Source of the DNA: Ampelomyces quisqualis
Lineage: Eukaryota; Ascomycota; Dothideomycetes; Pleosporales; Phaeosphaeriaceae
Length of the DNA stretch: 64,000 nt
Assembly (NCBI GenBank): GCA_018398575.1
Contig: JAGTXZ010000024.1
Span: 1,178,001-1,242,000, forward strand
Direction of reading: 5' to 3'
A program made the position numbers and the translations under genes. The notes below the pieces were generated by a model, which did not search any database, was not told where the DNA came from, and saw only the letters and a program-made list of their open reading frames with translations. Positions 47,474 through 58,771 of this stretch are shown piece by piece. How positions within the stretch are numbered: position 1 is the stretch's first letter; each line of letters starts with the position of its first letter.

Positions 47474-47650
47474 TGCTACAGCTAAGGCCTAAAAGATAGC
47501 AAAAGCTTAGTGTATATTGTAAGATTGTATTAGAGTTAAGAGTCTTATAAGTGAGGCGGCTCAAGCTATCTACAGGCAGGCACTGCCAAGGCACTAAGCC
47601 AAAATAGGAGATCCTTCATGGAAACTCCATATTCGATCCGTTCTGTAGCA
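47474..47650 (-). repeat. Outer element, right LTR
   Basis: 177 bp, same ends as the left LTR. Its last 100 bp look almost unmutated (GGCGGCTCAAGC, GGAAACTCCATATTCGATCC) compared with the left copy, marking the right edge of the RIP-affected block. Confidence 0.9.
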
Positions 47651-47655
47651 GGTTT

Positions 47656-48813
47656 TTAAGCACCTCCCTAAAGGCCGTCACGGATAACTTGCATGCTATT
47701 AACCTACGTACTTATTCAAAACTGAATGGCATAAAGACCCAGGATTCTTTTAAGAAGTCCCACTAGATGCGTTAAAGTCGTCGGCTAATGTAGCCAGATC
47801 TGCTGTTCGAGATGCTCGTGGACCCAACGCAACACCAACTGAGCATGCTATTGAATCAATATACGACGGAGTGAAGTCCTCTCAATTGGATCTGGGATTG
47901 ACACAGTGCTCTATCCTAGATTCTAAGTTACTACACTATTTCTAATACAAATATTCACCTCCAATCTGTGCATCTCCAAGACCCGGAAAATAAGTGTCGC
48001 CGCGTGTTTGAGAGATCCCTAGTCAGTGGTCGCAACGGGTACTCCTTGACAAGGGATGATGCGGCATGGAAGAACCCTGTTAGTGATTAGCTGTGCCGTA
48101 CGAGTCGCCCAAGGGTCAACATCAGGCCTACACTCTGCTCCAACACAAAATACTTCACACGCATTCCATCTGTACATCACATTGAGTATAAGTCTAGAGT
48201 ACTAACAGGACCTTCAGTGCATCTGCCGTGCAGAATAGATCCATGACGTTCCCTATGCTCTTATCGTTTACCTTGACGCTGTCGAATTAACTGACTCGGG
48301 GAGCGCCCATGCCCAGGTTTGATAATGCCGCGCAAAATCACGAAAAGGGTACCTCCCAGGGTGTTGAAAGCCTGATGAGTGGAAATGACATGCGGCGCTG
48401 TTCAACAAGACGGGTCACTACCGGTAGGTAACCTATGGTCAGCGGACAGCCGAATTAGTCGTCCTTCACTAAATGTTTGCGTCTTTTAGACCGCACACCT
48501 AATTTTATGTAGGACTAGATTTAGGAAAATGCGCATTGTCTGCTGTAAAGAGAACGAGTAAGTGAAAGTGTTAGAATCGTTTGTGGTAGCAATAAGTCGC
48601 CTATTTACTATTTAGTGTCTCCGCAACGATTTTTTTCACTCATTCACCTCGGGATCTGCAGGTTTAACGCTAGGAGCCTTTTTCTGGCGCTAAGTTCATG
48701 ACTCAGCCAAAGAGTTTTCTTATCCAGCCTCTTACCTTTTGTCTCGAACAACTCGATTCGCCTAGTATCTTCGGACACTTCGCGTCCAGTTTCTAACCCA
48801 GACACTTCGAACG
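47656..48813. other. Unique DNA between RIP island and terpene synthase
   Basis: Base composition returns abruptly to normal right after the GGTTT duplication. No open frame above 60 codons and no recognisable protein; possibly a decayed gene plus the terpene synthase promoter. The last 100 bp are C/T-rich before the ATG. Confidence 0.4.
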
Positions 48814-50243
48814 ATGTCAACCCGCGAGGCTTTGCTAGCCAGCCTGAAAGGTCAAAAGATCGTAATACCAGACCTGTACGCTATCTTCGCCAGTTGGGTG
48901 CAGGTTGGAGTCAACCCACATTACCAGGAGCTAGTGGCAGTAGCGAATGAACGGCTCGAGACGTACTACACTTCTCAGTCCATCAGCTTAGAAATCTTTT
49001 TCTGACTGATCACGATACAGCATTTTCGAGGACAAGCACAAGCTTAGTGCTCTCCGAGCCTCCGACTTTGCGTTCTTCGCTGCAACTTGGTGGCCAAAAG
49101 CGCACTATGATGAACTCCGAGTTCTCATGTTCTTCACCATATGGCTGTTCAATTGGGACGACGAGATTGACGAGCCAACGGGTTGCTACTCGGAAGACTT
49201 GGATGCTGCTAAAGAGTACCGCTCTCAAACTATCGAGTTCGTGCTTGAATGTCTTGGTCTTCATGATCGACCTTCTGCACAACGTATTCCGGCACAGAAC
49301 AAAATCATTGCTAGCTTCAGGGAAATTGGGGAGCCGTTGGCTAAGGCTTACACCATGGGTAAGTCCTAATCCGAGCAATGCCTTCTGTCGACCATCAATT
49401 CGATTATGCTAACATGTACTAAGACCAGCGCAAGCGATTCATGGAAGAATTGACCAGGTTCATGGAGAAAACTTGTAAAGAGCAAGAATTTCGCTTGTGC
49501 TGTGGCATTCCCAGCGTTGAGGAGTACTGGAGCTTTCGTATGGGCACCAGTGCGGTCGGACTTGTAGTTGCGGTTCAAGAGTAAGCTTCAAATCATCTTA
49601 CATATAAGACTAGTCTAACTACGATCTCACCCAGGTACGCGATGAACATCCATATACGCGAGTCAGTCATGCGCAAAGATGCCATGATCAAGGCCATTAC
49701 AGACGAGACAATTATCAACATATCCATGTAAGTACACCAATATCAGTATGAAGAGCTTTGGCGGGAACTTGTCACTAATCAGTCCAAAAATCAGTGTCAA
49801 CGACTTGTTGTCTTTGAGGAAAGAGATCGTTAGTTACTCACCCATAACGCAATCACACTATCTCCCAGGCTAACTTCGGAACCTTGTAGTCCAAAGGATG
49901 CATCGACAGTATCGTTCCCATCTACTGTGCTCAAGGCAAGAGTGTTCAGAACGCTGTGAACGAAACTGTACAAGCACTCAAAGCTTCCAAGAGCAGGTTT
50001 GACGAAGCCGCACAAGGTCTATCTGTAGCCGCTAAACAAGAGCCACTCAAGTATGAGCATGTTTCGGAGTGGGTGGAAGGGTGCCAGAGTCTTTGCATGG
50101 GCAATTTGGTGTGGAGGTAAGACTTGGGTTGATTTGATTGCTTAGGCTAATTTGCTAACATGAATGATAGCCTGACGACGGGGAGATACGACATCAGCCA
50201 ATATTGCGCGGAGAGCGACGGCAGTGTTAGGTTTACCTTGTGA
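48814..50243 (+). CDS. Terpene synthase (class I, fungal sesquiterpene-cyclase type)
   Basis: Cyclises a prenyl diphosphate after metal-dependent ionisation. Seven exons: 48814-48962, 49021-49358, 49424-49580, 49635-49727, 49795-49828, 49890-50116 and 50171-50243, encoding 356 residues; all phases close. The Asp-rich metal motif is WDDEIDE (Asp96, Asp97, Asp100), the NSE motif is NDLLSLRKE (Asn248, Ser252, Glu256), and the C-terminal Arg-Tyr pair is in TGRYDIS (338-339). All catalytic motifs are intact, so the gene appears functional despite lying 1.2 kb from the RIP island. Length fits sesquiterpene synthases; the product cannot be deduced. A permease and a TauD-type dioxygenase follow, both on the other strand. 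Confidence 0.93.
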
Positions 50244-50260
50244 GTACCGCACCACAACAG

Positions 50261-50368
50261 AGATAGGGTCCAGGGAAGGCATGAACCAAGAGTTTTGGAG
50301 TGAAAATGGCACACAGATGGGGTCCAGGGAAGGCATGAAGCTAGAGCTTTGGAGTAAAAATGGCACAC
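50261..50368. repeat. Tandem duplication, 2 x 54 bp
   Basis: Units 50261-50314 and 50315-50368 differ at only a few positions; each contains GGTCCAGGGAAGGCATGAA and ends TGGCACAC, and a third unit starts (AGATGGGGTTAC) and breaks off. It begins 18 bp after the terpene synthase stop codon, so it lies in the 3' UTR or just beyond. Confidence 0.9.
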
Positions 50369-51338
50369 AGATGGGGTTACATAGAACCGAGGAAGAAGTA
50401 TAACACAAAGGAGTATTGAAGAGTGCAAAATAATGGATGAACTTCTGGATTGTTCTGAAAAGATCACTTCGAATTGTCATACTCTTATCGTAAACCATGT
50501 AATTCGGGAACTTGTGAATCGGATGCTTACTCACTTGCCTCGCGTGTACGGCATTGCCGTGCTTAGTAACTCTTGCATCTCGATAGCTTTGCTACACAGT
50601 TGACGTGAGCAGACATTAAGCACAAAGTAACATATTCGAATACCTGACACATCAATCCTCACCTTGCCTTTCTCCTTTTTGGAAAACAAGCAGTGCACCA
50701 CGCTCGAAGAACTCATTTGTAACTGAGTGCCACCAAAACTGAACAAGCGATTCAAAGTGTTGTGTTGCATACATTTTATGGTGTAGAAGAGACGGAATTA
50801 CATTGTGAACACCGATGAAATTGGCAAGGCACCGAGCGCTGTTCCACGACATGTTTAGGCTCCACTGTGCAACATAGTTAGCACAAGAAGTGCGCGATTT
50901 ACACGGAATTGATGAGTTAATACATGCACAGCGCGAGTCAGTCCCAAAGGTACCTACGTCCAAGATCTTGATCTTGAGCTCTGTGGGAAGGCTTTGCCAC
51001 GGGCGAAAGTTCCTTGGTGCTGTGACTTGACCTTGGTATTGAGAGAACGGAAAATGCCCGAGCTAGTGTAAGGAAGTTGGTGACTGTTGAAGGTATTGAT
51101 GCGAGTCAACACTGCTCTTTCTTCAGGCTGGGTTCAATAATTCGATCGAGTGAGACGTTGGGCGGCAAAATAATCTGGAGTGACAATTGTCACCACGCAA
51201 TCCATATTGAGCCACATGCAGATGTAGAATAGGATAGCAATTTCAATGTGAGCCAGCAAACTCTACGCCACAGAACTCGTCATGCTAGTGCTCGAGGCAG
51301 GAAAATATGGCGAAGGACTCCATGCCCACAGTCTGCCT
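50369..51338. other. Intergenic, no gene seen
   Basis: About 970 bp between convergent genes. Several minus-strand frames of 79-130 codons overlap here and the tandem repeat, with no recognisable domain; I regard them as chance frames. Confidence 0.4.
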
Positions 51339-53317
51339 CTAACGTAGCGCCCGGCCAAGCTCGTCATGGCTGGCATCCCAATCAGCTACCTCCGCGTTAG
51401 GTACACGCAAAAGCCTATGCATATTGGCCCCATTATCGCCCACATTGACAACCTGTGACCTAATGGCATAGTTGCCCCAACGTGGAAGGACTTTCATCCA
51501 TATGTAGTAATAAGCGCCGCAGATACCGAGCACCGCCATCCCCACGATCATGTAAGTGGCATAAAAAAAGCTAATGGTTCCGGCGTGGATGCCACCTACT
51601 GGAGGGAACCACGGCATGACAAGTAGGTAGACCTGCAAGAGTAGATATAAGATGATGACAGCCCACCAAGCCCTGAAATCGGATCGAGGAGTACCGGACC
51701 GGTCGCGACGCCGACGGAGGATAATGAGTCCCGCTCCCAAAGCCACGTTGAATATGGCATCTGGATATGTCTTCAGCGAGATGACGAACTGGAATGCGTC
51801 GCCCGCTGGAGGTGCCACAATCATAATGATGGTGACAACCCATTTGAGAAGATAAGGACCAAGTGGTGTACCGAAAGGCTTCGTTGATACCCAGAACTCC
51901 GTCCATGGAAGCACCCCTTGGCGGGCAATCTCGCGGATCTGCCGGGACTGGCCGATTAAAACGGCTAGTAGGTTGCCAAAAGAGCTGAGCAAGACACAGA
52001 AGTTGAGGGCTGACTCTGCGGTGGATCCGAAAGCCGTACGAAAGAATAGAGCCGCAGCTAGCTCGCTCGACTTGATGAATACGTCCTTGGGGATGGCGGT
52101 GAAATAGGCGATATTGCAGAGAATGTAGAGGATGAATACAATTAACAGCGACGCGGTAGCGTTCTTCTTGAGAGTTGGCAGGGGACTTTTGATCTCGTTG
52201 GCCATACTGAAGGCATTTTGCCACCCGGAGAAGGCGAAGCTGATATTTACCATGGCCTGTGAGAGATTGTATCCGCTGGAAGTAGTTCCACTCATGCTGT
52301 TGCCGTTTCTGAAGTTGATCCCGGGATTTGCCACACGTGGCGCATGACCGCCAAGTATGACAAGACCTGAGATCGAGATGAAGACCAGCAGTAGTAACTT
52401 TAAAGCTCCGATCCCGTTGATCGCCCATAAAGAGTACCTGTTATGTGCGACCACGCAGATGACGGCAAACGTGTATGCGGCGATAGCTACACCCTTGAGC
52501 TCCCATGGGTCTGGCACACGCCCAACAATACGCCACAAATAGTTGGATAATATGATGGCGTTGCTGCCGCTGAAGGATAGGAGGACAGATAGAACGGCAA
52601 AAGCTACCGGGAAAAAGTGCTTAGGTCTTGGATAGCCTAAAAATACGGGTGCAAAGTCAGTGCATGTCCTCAAAGTGTGTGCAATCACCTTGAAATAGAT
52701 ACACTGTGTATTTAGGGGGGAGGAATACTAGAAAATGTTAGCAGATGTACACAAATAGAAGGCTGTACTTGTGCTTGCTACTCTACAAGTTGCCTTAGCG
52801 TAGGTATAGAATGTCCCTCGTAGGGCATTGCAGACTCTTAGCAGCTAGTATAGATTTTGAGACATAATAAGCACTTTGTGCCAGGGTGTAAGCACCTTTG
52901 TTCGAGCCACACGACCTCAGAACCGCTTCGGTTGGGGAAGAAGCTGGTGAATTCTAGATATACACCTAGGCCGGCAGCGGCCAATACAAAACCGATTACC
53001 CAGTAGATCAGAGCGAGGCCCACGGATCCTGTCAGACGAAGAATAGTAGCTGGCGTTGAGAAGATGCCAGTGCCGACCATATAATTGACGTTGAGAAAAA
53101 TGACAGTGAGCCAGTTGACGTGGTAGCCCAGCGGGGAATGCGTCTCTACCGGTGCCCCCACAGCTTCCTGATAGCCGGATGCGCCATTTCCAGCCGTCTG
53201 ATGGATGTAGGCGAGATCTCCGTCATGGATAATAGACGGTTCGCTATCCGAGTTGTTGCTGTCGGGAGCCACCTGACTTGTGGTGGTTTGCGGTCCGATC
53301 TTTGAGAGAAAGCCCAT
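51339..53317 (-). CDS. Amino-acid permease of the APC superfamily, methionine-permease (MUP)-like
   Basis: A plasma-membrane transporter with about 12 membrane segments. Exon 1 (52897-53317) holds the cytosolic N-terminus and the first conserved helix with NYMVGTGIFSTPATIL, typical of MUP1/MUP3-like carriers; exon 2 (51339-52636) holds the rest (SGWQNAFSMANEIKSP; LLSSFGNLLAVLIGQSRQIR). Together 572 residues, the usual size. The 260-bp gap between them cannot be spliced as one GT-AG intron in phase; a [D1,2] stwintron solves it and gives VVWLEQSYPRPKHFF. The ATG at 53317 is chosen although the frame is open further upstream, because the upstream part has no family resemblance. Confidence 0.88.
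52637..52896 (-). other. Probable stwintron in the permease gene
   Basis: The proposed internal intron is 52728-52895 (gtgctt...gctaac...tctag on the minus strand), lying between G (52896) and T (52727) of an external donor GTATTC. The external intron ends at tttag (52637) with branch CTGAC. Phase 1 on both sides is satisfied only with this arrangement. The external donor is weaker than that of the K+ channel stwintron. Confidence 0.6.
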
Positions 53318-55396
53318 GGTGTCTGTCGTCTGGAGGTTTACCCAGCAGATCGATATCGTCTGCGTGATATATTCCGGAGCCTGCGTGATATAGAATAGTA
53401 TCGAAGCGGATCGATTTTTATCAGATGATGAGCCCCACACTCGGTATGTTATTGCGGCCCATATTTGCCGAGACGGAATTCTCCTAATCAACGGGAGAAC
53501 TTATTGTCCATTCAAAATTCGTGACCAGCTGGAATAATGGCACAATCAACATTGCTGTTGCGTCCATGGGAGTGGCGACTCAGTATTGACGCGCCATACA
53601 AGACACGCCTGCATCATCGACGCTACCTACGGTAGTACCAGTAGGCCGTCCTGCAGCCGGCACGCAAGAGCTCCACACAATTACCGCATGTTACTCAGTA
53701 CAATACGGAGTATGCACAGGACGAGCGAACATAGCATGGGCCCTGGCCAGAAGTATTACGTGCTGAATAATTAATTCAATTTCCCACCTAAAAAGTGACC
53801 GTGCACCATCACAGACTTCTGGCTTAAATCAACACCAACTCCCCACCGTTCTCCTCGTATCTCTGTGGCTTTTTGAAGCTGAGATATAGACATTAGTAGT
53901 ATCGTGATCTCGTTTTTTAGAGTTGCTTTTGATGCCAAGATGCAAATTGCGGCATTTTCAGAGTTGCCTATTGCGGAAAGCAACGCGAAACTATATTATT
54001 TGCAGCATCAGAAGTAATGTCAAGAACGTCCATGTACTCCATACTGCCTTGCAAGGTGTAGAGATAGCCTATACGTATACCGTATCATGTACTGTATACG
54101 ATAGGACAACAAATATACCTGAGGTAATGCATTGTGTACTCGATGCTGCAGCAGCTAGGAGTGCACAGACCCAAATTTGCCGTGTTTTTAGCTGTTCTGT
54201 TTGTTAGATCCTCTTCTATAGCCCTAGCTATCTATTCCCTCTTTATCGACCTATAGGAAGCGTGTAACTATAGGAGCAGCAGAGCGGAACTAGAGTATGC
54301 ATAGATATCTCTATACAAAAGCACGTAATTAATTGACTAATACGCATGTACGGAAGCATGTAAACCTGTTCTAAAACCTCTAGGTTGGAGACACTGATCT
54401 TACCTCGTTGCCTACTTATTTTTATATCCAGGAGTTAAAGGAAAGTTAAGACGATGAGATAGAGCAGAACAGGTAGTATTTGGGTGAAGGAATCCCAATT
54501 AACCACTACCTGCGTAATATAGCTAGCGTGTAGCTGTATTTGTATATACGTACGTGTACAACTTTAGTATGGAATCATATACGATACTGAATATACATGA
54601 CAATTCTCTCGGTTACGGTATGTAGCCATTTCTACTCGGGCGCACCGGTTGTTCAAAAAGTCCGTAGGACTGCGCGCACAGGCTTATTGCTTGCAATCAC
54701 GACAACGTCGCTGGTGAGCCCGAGTACTCACAAGTTGCCTCAATTTGAGCCTCCTGATAGCTCTGGTATTGGCCGGGACGTAACCCGTAGTCATGTCAAA
54801 ATCCCTCAGCTAAGGGCTTACAAATAACTAGGGGCTTGGCTGTCAAAACTACGCCCGGATACGACGCCAAAAACAGTCTATCAAACCACTGTATCTTCGC
54901 TCGTATGCACACAGAGGCGGTAGACTGCATGCTTATCACGTTGCTAGCTCTTGCGGGTGCAAGATCGTTTTAGGAGACTTGTAAAGCCAAGTGTCTCCCG
55001 ATCGCCAAACTTGTTGGGATGAACCCAGTCGTAATCATGTTAGCTCGTGGATTTAGGAACAGATAAGGTGCATGTTTTGTGCTCTCAGCCTGCGCGCTGA
55101 CCTGTGGGGAGTATTATTCCGAAGTAGCTTTTAATTTGGAGTAGCCTCCATTTTGAAGCAGCTTTCTTTGGAGGGGTGCTTGGTGTGTCAAGTTGTGTAT
55201 TCTAATTAAAAAGTCAGATCGCACGGGACTACGAGTATCGTACTCTGATAGCTGATACCAAAGTACTTGTTCCGGCTGTCGTGATACCATCTGTTCATGT
55301 TCGTGCACAATGCTCGTGAGTTAGCATATCCTGGTGGCGTCAAAATATACATTTCCGTCTATAGATCAGCCCAAGCCGGGCGAGACGACCGTTTGC
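53318..55396. other. Long intergenic stretch
   Basis: About 2.1 kb. The part 53.5-54.6 kb is somewhat AT-rich; there are several short chance frames (up to 94 codons) with no recognisable content. No repeats or RNA genes seen. It contains the permease promoter. Confidence 0.4.
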
Positions 55397-56919
55397 TCAT
55401 TTTGTTCTTGAAGTGCTTTCGCTGCGAGTATGCGGCTCGAGCGGGAAAGCCTGCAGCTCGGGCGTCACGCCTCCGTATACACGATCCCATCTCGAGACGA
55501 GCTGAGCCGGAGTCTCCCATGCGTTCTCAGGGTCACGCAGCCACAGTCGTAGCAGATGTCTTCTATGGTCCCCAATATGGTCAGTCATGTAATCTTGTTT
55601 GACTCGGCAGTCTTTTCATATATCCTGGAGAACTCACTGCTTCTCCCCCTGATCAGTGAAGCCGTCACGTGCATGGAATACGGCTACATTGTTGACATAC
55701 TGCATGTCGCCCTTCTCAAAGTTAGTCGATACACCGAAACGCTCGCCTAAGAAATGTAAGGCATCAAGCGCCTCCGCCTGGGCTTCGGTAATCGGTGGCA
55801 AATTACTGCTGCGCGGAAGCTGCCCAAAGCCAACATAATAACGCCTGCCATACTGGAGAAGGACCCTGTTAGGCGTCTTTCTATCAGCGCTGGCCGGCTG
55901 GTGGTAAAGTAGAGGCCGCTTCGTGAAGTTGTCTTTGTCGTCAATGGTCTTGGTGAAGCTAACAGCGAAGAAGAATGTATTAGCGACTTCCGAATCTTGT
56001 TGTAGTCTTTTCCAACTCTAGGTAACATACAGCTCTGCTTCCCAATCTCCGCTCAATGTATGGATAAGATCTGGCCTTGTTGCAGCCAGGTGATTGTAAA
56101 CACGCCACGTACTAGCAAGACGGCTAGCGCCCCCTTCTGCCGCCGTTGAGAGCGCAAAGAGCGAGACGATATCGCCTGAGTCAGTATGAAATACCTGCTT
56201 ATCAGTCGTATAGGCTGGAGTACCGATCTGGAGCTGAACTTTATTCTTGCCCTCCCCAACTCCGGACCTGACATCTTTGATATGTCCGATGATGACATCC
56301 GCACGCTTGCCGTCTAGATAGGCGTCCTGACGGCCCCGGATGGAGCCAACATGCGAGGATATACCAGTGTAAATAATGACATTCTCCTCGCGTGTATACT
56401 TATCGACGTCCAGACCACGAAGAACGAAAAATCCATGACCAAAATGCAGTTCGCGGGAGAGGCGACGCAGCTCAGCATGTAATTTGGGAAGAGGAAACGT
56501 CTCTTGCGTTATGTAGCCAAGGCCAAGCTTCAGGGCTGTTCGATCCAGTCATCAACCAGTTGCATCAATAACTGGTCCGCCACACAGAGGAATGGTACGA
56601 CAGGGAACTTACACTTGAAATGTGTGAGTGCATTTTCTATTTCCGCTATGTGATCGGCCGAGAAGACGAAAGTCCAATCATACTTCTGGGCGAGGGATTC
56701 CCCTTCCCAAACAAGGTCGCCCTTTAGCTCCTTGGGATATCCATTGGGTAAGAATTTCGGAAGGTTCTCAGTCTGAGTGCGACGAGCTACACGGGCTTGA
56801 TACTTGCTCCAGTCGGGGTGATAGGAGATGTCCGGCTGGCCGGGTGGTGGCTGGGCAGCGGGTGTAGTGCCAAAGACCAGGCCGAGTGGTGGAGGAGTGG
56901 CAGTGGCAGCGGTAGCCAT
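55397..56919 (-). CDS. TauD/TfdA-family Fe(II)/2-oxoglutarate dioxygenase
   Basis: A clavaminate-synthase-like oxygenase. Minus-strand exons 56613-56919, 56031-56535, 55638-55958 and 55397-55562 (introns 72-77 bp), 432 residues; phases close and the joins restore HFKSLKLGLGYITQETFPLP and EKQRHLLRLWLRDPENAWE. Iron ligands: the HxD pair is in VFHTDSGDIVSLF and the distal His in VFHARDGF; the oxoglutarate-binding Arg is expected in RHLLRLWLRD. The N-terminus is Pro/Ala-rich followed by HPDWSKYQ, usual for this fungal family. The substrate is unknown: taurine-like compounds, or a tailoring role next to the terpene synthase. Confidence 0.9.
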
Positions 56920-57747
56920 CGTTGCTTTCGGATAATACCAAGTGATGGAAATACTGATTCAGAAAATAAACCTGAACGGAAACGAGCTAGCCCGTGAGAG
57001 TCTGATTCAGTGCGCCTCTGCTACAAGTACTCGTTCTGAGTGACAGATTCAACCCATCTGGAAGGCCGCGGCTGTGTCACTGTATTATATCCGGCCTTGT
57101 GATGTCTTGGAATGAGCGAGATCGGATGAGAAGCTGAGACTCTGAGGTATCCGTTGTCCGCGCCTTGGTAAGAAGCACATCATCGACCCCGGTGGTGACG
57201 TAATTTCTTCGACCCGCGGGAAGCCAATTGTAGCAGTGCCCACACACCTCGCTAGTACGCTGGCAGCGTGCGCGAGCAGTTTATACAAATGAGTGCAAGA
57301 GAGTATATAGGCTAGAATCAATGCAAGCGCGTCCACTCCAGGAAAACTGTCCGTCAAGTTTCTAATTCCACTTTTGGAGCATTCTGCTGCACGTCGTCTT
57401 GGTAGACAGTTTTGCGGGATCTAAGCGCTGACGCCACTCTTCAAGCACCAAGAGAACGATAAAAGCAACCCATACGTGTGGAGAATTGTGATAAAGGCCT
57501 CTCATCGTGCGAAGATGCACCATGCCGATGAGATGCCGGCATATAGTTTGTCTCGTATTCCATCTCTTTCCCTTCCTGAGCGCTACCATTCTGCGATGTT
57601 CAGGATCATGGCAAATTCCTGAAATATCTCCTATTCAAACGAAAGACCAGCACATCTGATCGCGGTCGTCGAGCAGCTGAGAAGACATGCTATGCTCAGC
57701 ACGATCTAGGCTTTGGATTGTCTTTACCAGAGCCCGCATAAAGATAG
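56920..57747. other. Intergenic, no gene seen
   Basis: About 830 bp: promoter of the dioxygenase and 3' side of the next gene. Minus-strand frames of 75-90 codons have no recognisable features. Confidence 0.4.
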
Positions 57748-58771
57748 TTACGGACCAGCCGAAGAGTCATTCATCATAGCCTCTACAATCGCCTTAGCTT
57801 CCTGAAGATCCTCGTCGTCATAGAACTTAAGTCCGTAAGAGATCATGAATTGCTCCGAGTTGCGGTAGTTCGTTTCAATCCAGTCAAGCTGGCGGTGCGT
57901 AAAATTGTAGTCTGCCTGATGACCTTCGAATTCTGACTCATTACAACCATTCTCATCGTCATCAGACTGTTCATCATTGGACATTTTGTCTTCGCGCATA
58001 ATGTCGCGTATCAGGGCCCGGCCATCTTCGCGATCTTCCTCCTTGTGGATTCTAAGCCCGTGGTGAAGCAGGAAGTGCCACTCGGAACCATAGTATTTCT
58101 TGAGAAATGCCTTCTCCTCGGCAGAGTAGGATGCAACATGTCGCACCGCAGCGACAAGTCCATTTCCGGCTTTGAAATTTTGCCACTTGCGATTCTCGGA
58201 GTCGTCCCATCGGCACCCTAGCAGATATTCCCGATTCCGCTTGAGCACGTGTGGACCGAGCGATGGCCCGTTTGGTGGTCGGCGCAGTTTGATTGCGAAG
58301 ACCGGGCTTTTGGGGTCAAAATAGGCAACATTCCTGCCCTTCTTGTCTTTGATGGTGCCGCGAGATTTGGTGCCGCGAGATTTGGTTCCGTAAGCTGTGC
58401 AATCGTATGCATTGGTAAACATGAGTGGTTGTCCAATGATGTTGCAGAGGATGTCAGGCACGTGCAAGACCTCATCGAGTAGAAGAGTTCCATGCGAGGA
58501 TACACCTGAGGTATTAGGCGAGCGCTTTGTGGGGATCTCGACGGTACCTATTCCTAGTACGGGGAGGTGCTGGGGTGGGTCCATCAAGGGCGATGCATTT
58601 ATCATTGATGTGAAGGGCGTGTAGGTTTTGAACCAGCCTCGGTCCTTTGCGACGCTGAAAATTCAGTGCCTGATCGATGTTTCTGAATAAGGTGCAGCGC
58701 ACTTACTGTACGTTGGCATTATTGAGAAAGGCCCAGTCACGGCACAGGGGTGAACTGGGGTTCGGATGCAT
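57748..58771 (-). CDS. Copia Pol (TNT1-94-like) beta-barrel protein, possibly domesticated
   Basis: Minus-strand exons 58707-58771 and 57748-58654 (intron 58655-58706, gtaagt...ttcag), 323 residues. The N-terminal half matches the protease/GAG-pre-integrase-side module of Copia polyproteins: CRDWAFLNNANVHVAKDRGW (usually DSGASSH), GIGTVEIPTK, LDEVLHVPDILCNIIG. The C-terminal half holds two related segments, AFLKKYYGSEWHFLLHHGL and WIETNYRNSEQFMISYGL, separated by an acidic linker. It has a start, an intron and a clean frame outside the RIP island, so it seems to be a gene rather than a dead transposon. The DSG catalytic triad position reads LNN, so protease activity is not expected. A short internal duplication gives GTKSRGTKSRGT. 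Confidence 0.75.

Larger units (their letters stand above)
18000..47650 (-). mobile_element. Outer LTR retroelement hosting three nested insertions
   Basis: 177-bp direct terminal repeats at 18000-18176 and 47474-47650 begin TGCTACAG and end CTGTAGCA, and the whole is flanked by the 5-bp duplication GGTTT (17995-17999 and 47651-47655). The coding content that belongs to it lies on the minus strand: gag and zinc knuckle around 45 kb, reverse transcriptase around 43 kb, RNase H region 42.5 kb, integrase about 41.5-40.2 kb, then an SF1 helicase relic to about 27.6 kb. A purine-rich tract lies beside the left LTR on the minus strand, consistent with that orientation. Removing Gypsy-1, the TRIM and Gypsy-2 with one duplication copy each leaves about 13.3 kb, long for Ty3/Gypsy. 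Confidence 0.85.

Noticed and set aside
51571..52428. 285-codon minus-strand frame inside the permease
   Set aside because: Alternative frame of the transporter exon; no membrane segments or motifs.
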